In this document: in pieces, positions 1 through 5,161 of the stretch
Layout of the letters: each line of letters begins with the position of its first letter
How positions within the stretch are numbered: the first letter of the stretch is position 1
From: JBCBJZ01 sp038522635
Lineage (GTDB): Bacteria > Pseudomonadota > Alphaproteobacteria > Rhizobiales > Hyphomicrobiaceae
Length of the DNA stretch: 5,161 bases
Direction of reading: 5' to 3'
NCBI GenBank assembly: GCA_038522635.1
Contig: JBCBJZ010000197.1
Span: 1 to 5,161, forward strand
Program-made: the position numbers and the translations under genes
The notes under the pieces: generated by a model
Databases searched by the model: none
What the model saw: the letters and a program-made list of their open reading frames with translations, nothing else
What the model was told of the DNA's origin: nothing

Positions 1-2304
1 TTCACCGGCATCGCACGCGCGGCCATGCGCTTGGCCGAAGCGAAGGTCAAAGGTCTGCGGCGGCGCCCGCAAGGGGCCTCCACCATCACGCAGCAGGTGG
101 CAAAAAACTTCCTGCTCACCAAAGACCAGACGTTTGAGCGCAAGATCAAGGAAGCCATCCTCGCGATCCGCATTGAGCGCGCGTACTCGAAAGAGCGTAT
201 CCTCGAACTCTACCTGAACGAGATTTACCTCGGCATCGGCTCCTATGGCGTTGCCGCGGCCGCCCTCAACTATTTCGGTAAAGAGCTCGATGAGCTGACC
301 GTCGAAGAAGCCGCCTACCTCGCCGCGCTGCCGAAGGCGCCGAGCAACTATCACCCCTACAAGAACACCAAGCGGGCGACGATCCGGCGCGACTGGATCA
401 TCGATCAAATGCGCAAGAACGGTTACATCACGCAGGACGTGGCCGAGCGCGCGAAGTCGACGCCGCTCACCGTGAAAATCCGCAAGTTCGGTACCCAGGT
501 CTTTGCCGCAGATTATTTCGCCGAAGAGGTGCGCCGCGGTTTGCTCGCCAAGTACGGCGAAAAGGGTTTGTACGGCGCCAAGAACCGCGTCATCGACCCC
601 GAGAAAAAGCGCGCAGGCGTGAACGGTGGCCTTTCGGTCCGCACCACCCTTGATCCCACGCTGCAGCGCCACGCGCGCCGCGCGCTGATCGATGGGCTCG
701 TGAAATTCGATCGCGCCAAAGGCTGGCGCGGCCCCATCAGCCAAATCGACGTGAGCCGTGGCGATTGGGGCAAAGCCCTCACCGAACTCGATCAGCCAAG
801 CGATCTGCAGCCCTGGCGCCTCGGTGTCACGCTCAAGGTCACCAAGACCTACGCGGAGATCGGCCTTAAGCCCCGCCGCCAAAAAGACGGCAAACTCTCC
901 GCCGATGCCGAAATCGTGCAGATCGGCATGGACCAGATGAAATGGGCCAAACGCAAGGGCCGCGCCCCGCGCCGTCCAGCCGACGTGGTCAAAGTTGGCG
1001 ACGTGGTCTATGTGGCGCCGAGCGATGCCGACAAGCCCAATGGGCCGTGGACGCTCATGCAGATGCCAGCCGTCAGTGGCGGCATCATCGCCATGGACCC
1101 GCACACCGGCCGCGTGCTGGCGGTGGTCGGCGGCTTCAGTTTCGATGCGAGCCAGTTCGACCGCGCCGTGCAAGCCAAACGGCAGCCCGGCTCAAGCTTC
1201 AAGCCTTTCGTGTACGCCGCCGCCCTCGACAATGGCTACAAGCCGACCAGCATCGTCATCGATGAACCGATCACGGTGGAACAGCCCGGCAAAGAGGTAT
1301 GGGAGCCGAAAAACTACGGCGGGAAATTCTACGGCCCCTCAACCTTGCGCACCGGCATCGAGCGCTCGCGCAACCTCATGACCGTGCGGCTAGCCCAACA
1401 CATGGGTATGCCGACGATTGCCGAATACGCCCGCCGCTTCGGCATTTACGACCGTATGCTGCCGGTGTTGTCGATGGCGCTCGGCGCCGGCGAGACGACG
1501 CTGATCCGGCTCACAACGGCGTACTGCATGATCGCGAACGGCGGCAAGCAGGTGCGCGCCACGTTGATCGATCGCATCCAGAACCGTCACGGCGAGACGA
1601 TCTGGAGCCACGACCAGCGCAAATGCGTGAACTGCAATTCTGAGACGTGGCAAGGCCAGGGTGAGCCCGATATCGCGGACGAACGCCGCCAGATCATCGA
1701 TCCACACACCGCCTATCAGATCACGTCGATGATGGAGGGCGTCGTCAAACGCGGCACCGCACGCGTGCTGACGAAGATGCTGCCGGGGGTGCCGATCGCG
1801 GGCAAGACCGGCACCACCAACCAAGAGAAAGACGCCTGGTTTGTCGGCTTCACGCCTGACCTTGTGGTGGGTGTGTTCGTCGGCTTCGATACGCCCAAGC
1901 CGATGGGCAAGGGCTCGACAGGCGGCGGCATCGCAGCCCCGATCTTCGGCGCTTTCATGCAAAAAGCGCTCGCTGGCAAACCGCGCGTACCCTTCCGTGC
2001 CCCCGCCGGCGTCAACCTGGTGCGCGTCGATAGCCGCACCGGCCTGCCGAGCTCCGCCGGCAACGCGATCGTCGAAGCGTTCAAGCCCAACAGCGGCCCC
2101 GACGATATCTACTCGTTTATTGGCTTTGAAAACCAAGACAGCGGCGGTACGCCCCAAAACGCAAGCCGGCAACCCAGGTACCAGCAGCAGCCGACCTACC
2201 GCGATCCGGGCTTCCAGGCTCAACAACCGCGTCAGCCACGCCGTCGCCGGCCGCGCAGGCGCCAGGGCGGATGGAACCCGTTCGGCTTCGATACCGGCAA
2301 CTGA
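1..2304 (+). CDS. mrcA: Penicillin-binding protein 1A, bifunctional transglycosylase/transpeptidase (5'-truncated by window edge)
   Basis: Class A PBP that polymerises lipid II into glycan strands and cross-links the stem peptides in the periplasm, anchored in the inner membrane. The frame is open from base 1; the eight codons before the first ATG (FTGIARAA) continue GT51 homology, so the ATG at 25 is internal. Numbering residues from base 1, GT51 motifs visible are GASTITQQ (25-32), ERKIKEAILAIRIE and KERILELYLNEIYLG. An OB-like insert lies around 240-340. The transpeptidase has SSFK (Ser398 nucleophile, Lys401), SRN (456-458) and KTGT (602-605), so both activities look intact. A Cys pair (CVNC, 542-545) also occurs in alphaproteobacterial relatives, from memory. 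The last ~45 residues are a Gln/Pro/Arg-rich basic tail. Missing upstream are the cytoplasmic start, the membrane helix and the EDxxFxxHxG catalytic motif, perhaps 70-90 residues. The gene precedes prfB, a common alphaproteobacterial order. Confidence 0.97.
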   Translation, partial: FTGIARAAMRLAEAKVKGLRRRPQGASTITQQVAKNFLLTKDQTFERKIKEAILAIRIERAYSKERILELYLNEIYLGIGSYGVAAAALNYFGKELDELTVEEAAYLAALPKAPSNYHPYKNTKRATIRRDWIIDQMRKNGYITQDVAERAKSTPLTVKIRKFGTQVFAADYFAEEVRRGLLAKYGEKGLYGAKNRVIDPEKKRAGVNGGLSVRTTLDPTLQRHARRALIDGLVKFDRAKGWRGPISQIDVSRGDWGKALTELDQPSDLQPWRLGVTLKVTKTYAEIGLKPRRQKDGKLSADAEIVQIGMDQMKWAKRKGRAPRRPADVVKVGDVVYVAPSDADKPNGPWTLMQMPAVSGGIIAMDPHTGRVLAVVGGFSFDASQFDRAVQAKRQPGSSFKPFVYAAALDNGYKPTSIVIDEPITVEQPGKEVWEPKNYGGKFYGPSTLRTGIERSRNLMTVRLAQHMGMPTIAEYARRFGIYDRMLPVLSMALGAGETTLIRLTTAYCMIANGGKQVRATLIDRIQNRHGETIWSHDQRKCVNCNSETWQGQGEPDIADERRQIIDPHTAYQITSMMEGVVKRGTARVLTKMLPGVPIAGKTGTTNQEKDAWFVGFTPDLVVGVFVGFDTPKPMGKGSTGGGIAAPIFGAFMQKALAGKPRVPFRAPAGVNLVRVDSRTGLPSSAGNAIVEAFKPNSGPDDIYSFIGFENQDSGGTPQNASRQPRYQQQPTYRDPGFQAQQPRQPRRRRPRRRQGGWNPFGFDTGN

Positions 2305-2434
2305 GCGCAACGGCGCAACCGCATCAGGTGGCGGCAGGTGGCCGACGTTCGTTGGTCCGCCAGCCCCGGCCCAGACCCGGCGCGAACGCCCGGCGCAGGC
2401 CCATTCAAGGGGCACGTTTACAGCGATGGGCCGG

Positions 2435-2466
2435 CGCGCCATAGATGGGCGCGATCATGGCGCGAT
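2435..2466. repeat. Short inverted and direct repeats in the mrcA-prfB intergenic region
   Basis: The 248-base gap between mrcA and prfB (2305-2552) holds no convincing gene. It contains an 8-base inverted repeat, CGCGCCAT at 2435-2442 and ATGGCGCG at 2457-2464, with a 14-base spacer. Overlapping it is an 8-base direct repeat GGCGCGAT at 2448-2455 and 2459-2466. There is no T-run after it, so it is not a standard intrinsic terminator. It could be an operator or mRNA structure ahead of prfB, but repeats this short arise easily by chance in GC-rich DNA. I could not find a convincing -35/-10 pair in the gap. Confidence 0.25.
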
Positions 2467-2541
2467 TGAGCCAGTGCTTCGCACTTTGCGCCCGTTGCTC
2501 TGGGTGGGCTCGCAATCGACGCCGCTCAACCACACCAAACC

Positions 2542-2547
2542 GGAGGG
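2542..2547 (+). promoter_or_regulatory. Ribosome binding site of prfB
   Basis: GGAGGG lies five bases before the ATG at 2553, a strong Shine-Dalgarno match at normal spacing. It fixes the true start of prfB upstream of the in-frame TGA. This matters because the longest uninterrupted reading frame begins only at the internal ATG at 2716, which has no comparable site and would drop the N-terminal part of the protein. Confidence 0.9.
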
Positions 2548-2552
2548 CTGCC

Positions 2553-3687
2553 ATGCGCGCCGAAACCGAGAAACTGGTCGACACCATCAAAGAGTCGCTC
2601 ACGCTCCTCCGGAGGCATCTTTGACTGGGATACAGCCGAACACCGCCTTGGCGAACTGAACCGCAAAGCCGAAGACCCTGAGCTATGGTCCGACGCTGCA
2701 CGCGCACAAACCATCATGCGCGAGCGCCAGCAATTGGATGCGGCAATCGCGAGCTACAACGCGCTTGAACAGGCGCTCGACGACAACGTCACGCTGATCG
2801 AACTTGGCGAAGCCGAGGACGACCAGGGAAGCGTCGATGAAGCGGAAGCGGCCCTGGCCGACCTCGCGCGCGAAGCGCAACGCCGTGAGGTCGAAGCGCT
2901 GCTGTCAGGCGAAGCCGATGGCAACGACACGTTCGTAGAGATCCACGCCGGCGCCGGCGGCACGGAGAGCCAGGACTGGGCCAACATGCTGACCCGGCTT
3001 TATCTGCGGTGGGCGGAACGGCGCGGCTACAAAGTCGACATCATCGAACAAAGCGCGGGCGAAGAAGCCGGCCTCAAGTCGGCCACCGTCAAGGTGCGCG
3101 GCGAAAACGCCTACGGCTGGCTCAAGACGGAATCGGGCGTGCATCGCCTGGTCCGCATCTCGCCCTTCGACAGCAACGCGCGGCGCCACACGAGCTTCGC
3201 CTCCGTTTGGGTCTACCCGGTGATCGACGACAACATCGATATTGAGGTCAACGAGAGCGATTGCCGGATCGACACCTACCGTGCGTCAGGCGCCGGCGGT
3301 CAGCACGTCAACACCACCGACAGCGCGGTGCGTATCACACATGAACCAAGCGGCGTCGTGGTGGCCTGCCAGGCGGAGCGCTCGCAGCACAAGAACCGCG
3401 CGACGGCCTGGGCGATGCTGCGCGCACGCCTCTACGAGCTGGAACTGAAAAAACGCGAGGAGCAGGCGGAAGCCGAGGCCGCTTCCAAGAGCGAGATCGG
3501 CTGGGGGCATCAGATCCGCTCTTACGTGCTGCAGCCCTACCAGATGGTCAAAGACTTGCGCACCGGGGTTGAGACGTCCGACACGCAAGGCGTGCTCGAC
3601 GGCGCGATCGATCTCTTCATCGAAGCCTCGCTTGCGAACCGCGTGAAAGGCGGCGCCGAAGGTGTCGAAGTGCACGACCTCGACTGA
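2553..3687 (+). CDS. prfB: Peptide chain release factor 2 (RF2), expressed by +1 programmed frameshift
   Basis: RF2 recognises UGA and UAA stop codons in the ribosomal A site and triggers release of the finished peptide. Reading starts at ATG 2553 (frame 3), runs 23 codons to CTT (2619-2621), then shifts +1 past TGA (2622-2624) to continue at GAC 2623 in frame 1 to the stop at 3685-3687. The joined product is 377 residues, close to the family norm; the junction reads LLRRHL-DWDTAEHRL, as expected for RF2. The helical N-terminal domain comes first, then the stop-codon recognition tripeptide Ser203-Pro204-Phe205 (SPF is diagnostic of RF2, against PxT in RF1), then GAGGQ with the catalytic GGQ at 248-250. 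Residue 244, just before SGAGGQ, is Ala as in most bacteria, not the Thr of E. coli K-12. Expression is expected to be autoregulated, since low RF2 favours the frameshift. The cupin gene follows after 48 bases. Confidence 0.97.
2611..2625 (+). promoter_or_regulatory. prfB programmed +1 frameshift site
   Basis: The site consists of an internal Shine-Dalgarno-like GGAGG (2611-2615), a three-base spacer CAT, then CTT TGA C (2619-2625). This matches the classical E. coli arrangement (SD-like run, three bases, CTTTGAC). In the known mechanism the SD-like element pairs with 16S rRNA under tension, the peptidyl-tRNA on CUU slips onto UUU, and a slowly decoded UGA with a C after it promotes the shift. 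The in-frame stop is codon 24 here, against codon 26 in E. coli. Continuous RF2 homology across the join, in two frames, shows that the TGA is not a sequencing error. The CCTCC just upstream forms a perfect ten-base palindrome with GGAGG (2606-2615), explained by the Leu-Leu-Arg-Arg codons. Confidence 0.95.
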
Positions 3688-3724
3688 GTGGCCTACCCCG
3701 GCCCACCGCTCCACGCACGTCAGC

Positions 3725-3729
3725 AGGAG
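3725..3729 (+). promoter_or_regulatory. Ribosome binding site deciding the cupin gene start
   Basis: AGGAG lies six bases before the ATG at 3736. The reading frame could be extended upstream to a GTG at 3688, directly after the prfB stop, but that start has no Shine-Dalgarno of its own beyond prfB coding sequence. It would add 16 residues (Pro/His/Gln-rich) unlike a cupin N-terminus. The ATG is therefore preferred. Confidence 0.75.
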
Positions 3730-3735
3730 CCCCCT

Positions 3736-4092
3736 ATGCAGCCGATACGCCTTGCCGACAAGCTAGCGGCCATCTCGACCCATTGGGACCCGCACGTGGT
3801 CGCCGACTACAACGAAAACGATGTCATGGTCGTCAAATTCAAGGGCGAGTTTCCCTTCCACAAACACGACACCACGGACGATTTCTTCCTTGTGCTGGAA
3901 GGCGAGATGACGATGGACATCGAAGGCGAAGCGCCGCTCACGGTGAAAGCCGGCGAGATGTTCGTTGTGCCCAAAGGCGTGGTGCATCGCCCGCGCGCGC
4001 AAGCGGAGGTGAAGGTCTTGCTGATCGAGCCGAAGGGCGAACCAAATTCCGGGGATGCCGATCGCCCGCCAGCAGCAAAGCCGCGGCTTTAG
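3736..4092 (+). CDS. Small single-domain cupin protein
   Basis: A 118-residue protein that is essentially one cupin_2 beta-barrel, with no signal peptide, so probably cytoplasmic. Cupin motif 1 is seen as FHKHDTTDDFFLVLEGEM (His42, His44), and motif 2 as GEMFVVPKGVVHRP (Pro79, Gly81, His84). The three histidines could bind a divalent metal. The usual Glu of motif 1 appears to be replaced by Asp48 or Asp49. The pattern, including the LLIEPKGEPNSGD stretch near the end, fits a widespread group of short uncharacterised cupins (COG0662-like), but no substrate or reaction can be named. The last ~15 residues are Pro/Ala-rich and probably disordered. The gene starts 48 bases after prfB with no terminator between, so co-transcription is plausible. 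Family assignment is confident; function is unknown. Confidence 0.88.
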   Translation: MQPIRLADKLAAISTHWDPHVVADYNENDVMVVKFKGEFPFHKHDTTDDFFLVLEGEMTMDIEGEAPLTVKAGEMFVVPKGVVHRPRAQAEVKVLLIEPKGEPNSGDADRPPAAKPRL

Positions 4093-4161
4093 AGCTTGTC
4101 CGCCACAGGGGACACGGCGGAGACGCCAGACGAACGAGACAATAGGCTTGGGGGCCTGAAC

Positions 4162-4674
4162 ATGATGGATGGTAGGCTGCAGTGTTCGCGTGGCCGGGCG
4201 GGGGCGGCAGTGTTGGCGGTGCTGACGGCGTGCGGTGCGGCCCTTGTTGCCGGCTGTGCGAAGCCGACCGTCGCGACCAAGCTGGAGGCGGCGAAGAGAC
4301 CCGCGGCAACGTCACATCGAGGTGGCACGGGCAAGACATTCGTCGCCGCGGACGCCGGGCGCATCGTCGCGACGTATGACTCCAAAAACCTCGTGCAGAC
4401 CGCGTTTTTGCGCAGCTACTCCGGCGGGCAGTTCACCGGGCGCGGCACCTTCAAGGGCATCCGCAAGATCAAGCTGTTCCTCGTCACGCCGGTCGCCGAC
4501 GCGGTGGTGAACGGCGTCACCTTCAACTGCATCTTGAAGACGGGCAGCGTCAAAACAAGGCGCTTGGCCGCGCTGCGGATCGGCCAGCGCGTTCAGGTTT
4601 CAGGCCGCATGGACGGCGTCGGCCCCGCAAGCGTGCAACTGGGCCGCACCAACTGCGACTTCCGCCCGCTGTAA
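4162..4674 (+). CDS. Predicted lipoprotein with OB-fold-like domain
   Basis: A 170-residue protein starting at ATG 4162 (or ATG 4165), preceded by a weak GGGGG ribosome site at 4150-4154. The frame also reaches back to TTG 4096, but that start would put a charged stretch before the signal peptide and is disfavoured. The N-terminus has Arg residues, then a hydrophobic run AAVLAVLTACGAALVAG ending in the lipobox LVAGC with Cys32 as the likely lipidated residue; LTAC ending at Cys24 is a second, less well placed match. After a linker of about 50 residues, positions ~88-167 have alternating hydrophobic strands (GQFTGRGTFKGI, VTFNCILKTG, GQRVQVSGRM, VQLGRTNCDF) resembling the tRNA_anti-like OB-fold proteins found in the cell envelope. 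Cys123 and Cys165 could form a disulfide. Role unknown. The gene ends 22 bases before a strong terminator. Confidence 0.72.
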   Translation: MMDGRLQCSRGRAGAAVLAVLTACGAALVAGCAKPTVATKLEAAKRPAATSHRGGTGKTFVAADAGRIVATYDSKNLVQTAFLRSYSGGQFTGRGTFKGIRKIKLFLVTPVADAVVNGVTFNCILKTGSVKTRRLAALRIGQRVQVSGRMDGVGPASVQLGRTNCDFRPL

Positions 4675-4696
4675 ACGACCGGTCACGCGAAACGAA

Positions 4697-4729
4697 AAAA
4701 GGGGCAGCGCTGTGCTGCCCCTTTTGTTT
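4697..4729. terminator. Bidirectional intrinsic terminator between convergent genes
   Basis: A 12-base-pair perfect stem, AAAAGGGGCAGC (4697-4708) with GCTGCCCCTTTT (4714-4725), encloses a five-base loop. On the + strand it is followed by TTTTGTTT. On the - strand the A-run at 4695-4700 reads as a six-T tract. It lies 22 bases after the lipoprotein stop and about 85 bases after the rpoC stop, so it can end transcription from both sides of this convergent pair. The GC core of eight pairs makes it the clearest terminator in the window. Confidence 0.9.
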
Positions 4730-4810
4730 CCAGGCCTCATCTCTGCGAACCGACCCTGGCACGCGATTCTGCGATCACGGCATGCGCCTGAGCGGCAGGG
4801 TCCCAGCCGA

Positions 4811-5104
4811 TCACTCGGCCGGCTCACCCTCCGGCGCGCGGCGGCGCGTCGTGGCGTCATTGCCAGCAGGCTGCGCAAGAGCGGCCGCGTCCGCGTTCGC
4901 CTTCGCGATCATGTCGTCACGCTTCGCCGCGATCTTGCGCAGGCGACGCAGCATGCCACCCGTACCTGCCGGGATCAGGCGCCCGACGATCACGTTTTCC
5001 TTAAGGCCATCGAGCGTGTCCGCCTTGCCGTTGACGGCCGCATCGGTCAGCACGCGCGTGGTCTCCTGGAACGAAGCTGCCGAGATGAAGCTGCGAGTCT
5101 GAAG
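4811..5104 (-). CDS. rpoC: DNA-directed RNA polymerase subunit beta', C-terminal end (partial)
   Basis: The last 97 residues of beta', a core RNA polymerase subunit; the C-terminal region packs near the active-site clamp and the omega subunit. Reading the - strand from 5104, the sequence LQTRSFISAASFQETTR, then VLTDAAVNGK and DTLDGLKENVIVGRLIPAGTGG, matches the strongly conserved end of RpoC. It is followed by a variable charged, Ala-rich tail ending with TGA at 4811-4813. A GTG at 5051-5053 lies in this frame but is an internal Val codon, not a start. Upstream of 5104 the frame stays open to the window edge, but the expected GITKAS-type residues before LQTR are absent and the following 19 codons do not look like RpoC. 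The gene is thus cut by the window, an assembly join or a rearrangement. It faces the lipoprotein gene across a shared terminator. Confidence 0.93.
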   Translation of the reverse strand, partial: LQTRSFISAASFQETTRVLTDAAVNGKADTLDGLKENVIVGRLIPAGTGGMLRRLRKIAAKRDDMIAKANADAAALAQPAGNDATTRRRAPEGEPAE

Positions 5105-5161
5105 AGCGCAACATGATGTTTGAGAAGTCGGGCAAGCGGCCGGCAGCCGCCCAGCCTGTGC
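5105..5161. other. Unexplained 57-base tail beyond the rpoC homology break
   Basis: This end segment does not continue RpoC in any - strand frame. In the RpoC frame it reads Cys/Thr/Ala-rich residues, and only 9 of 19 codons end in G or C, unlike the strongly GC-ending neighbours. On the + strand an open frame reads SEERNMMFEKSGKRPAAAQPV from 5098, with ATGs at 5113 and 5116 and a GAAGAG at 5101-5106, which could be the start of another gene. The stretch is too short to identify. Confidence 0.5.

Noticed and set aside
2329..2362. Inverted repeat TGGCGG/CCGCCA after mrcA as its terminator
   Set aside because: The stem is only six pairs with a 22-base loop and no T-run follows.
1390..2442. 350-codon open frame on the - strand opposite mrcA
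   Set aside because: It lies antisense to the catalytic transpeptidase region of mrcA, has no recognisable domain and no ribosome site, and is the usual shadow frame of GC-rich coding DNA.
2622..2624. In-frame TGA in prfB as a pseudogene-causing mutation or sequencing error
   Set aside because: The surrounding GGAGG-CAT-CTTTGAC is the conserved RF2 recoding signal with exact spacing.
1841..2659. 272-codon + strand frame running from inside mrcA across the intergenic gap into prfB
   Set aside because: It overlaps two well-supported genes in another frame, and its residues are Arg/Ser/Ala-rich as expected for an out-of-frame read.
2716..3687. prfB starting at the internal ATG 2716
   Set aside because: It would lack 55 residues of the N-terminal domain; upstream RF2 homology and the frameshift site show that translation begins at 2553.
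4138..4143. GACAAT as a -10 promoter box for the lipoprotein gene
   Set aside because: No acceptable -35 element is found 16-18 bases upstream, so it is not supportable.
4096..4161. TTG at 4096 as start of the lipoprotein gene
   Set aside because: It would place 22 charged residues before the signal peptide; the ATG at 4162 gives a normal lipoprotein N-terminus.
1..5161. A novel defence, mobile or RNA-based system
   Set aside because: All confident genes are housekeeping or small conserved families; no transposase, integrase, repeat array, reverse transcriptase, nuclease or toxin-antitoxin pair is visible on either strand.

Overview
The window reads as a GC-rich alphaproteobacterial chromosome fragment carrying mostly housekeeping genes. 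The evidence is the neighbouring pair mrcA (penicillin-binding protein 1A) and prfB (release factor 2), an order common in Alphaproteobacteria, together with the alphaproteobacterial style of the PBP1A and RpoC sequences. A Caulobacterales-like lineage is possible but is only a guess.

Layout on the + strand: the 3' portion of mrcA enters from the left edge (1-2304) and lacks its start, membrane anchor and first glycosyltransferase motif. A 248-base intergenic stretch follows, with only weak inverted and direct repeats. Next is prfB (2553-3687), which must be read through an in-frame TGA at 2622-2624 by +1 programmed frameshifting; a plain ORF search splits it and loses the N-terminus. A small single-domain cupin gene (3736-4092) lies 48 bases downstream and may be co-transcribed. 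A predicted lipoprotein with an OB-fold-like mature domain (4162-4674) comes after it.

A strong bidirectional intrinsic terminator (4697-4729) separates these + strand genes from the convergent 3' end of rpoC on the - strand (stop at 4811-4813). Recognisable RpoC sequence stops abruptly near base 5104, and the last 57 bases of the window do not continue the protein in any frame. That junction is either an assembly artefact at a contig end or a real rearrangement.

Functionally, mrcA serves cell-wall synthesis, prfB translation termination and rpoC transcription. The cupin and the lipoprotein have no assignable specific role. No mobile element, CRISPR array, tRNA, rRNA or defence-like cassette is visible. 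The two points most worth a second look are the autoregulatory frameshift site in prfB and the broken rpoC end.
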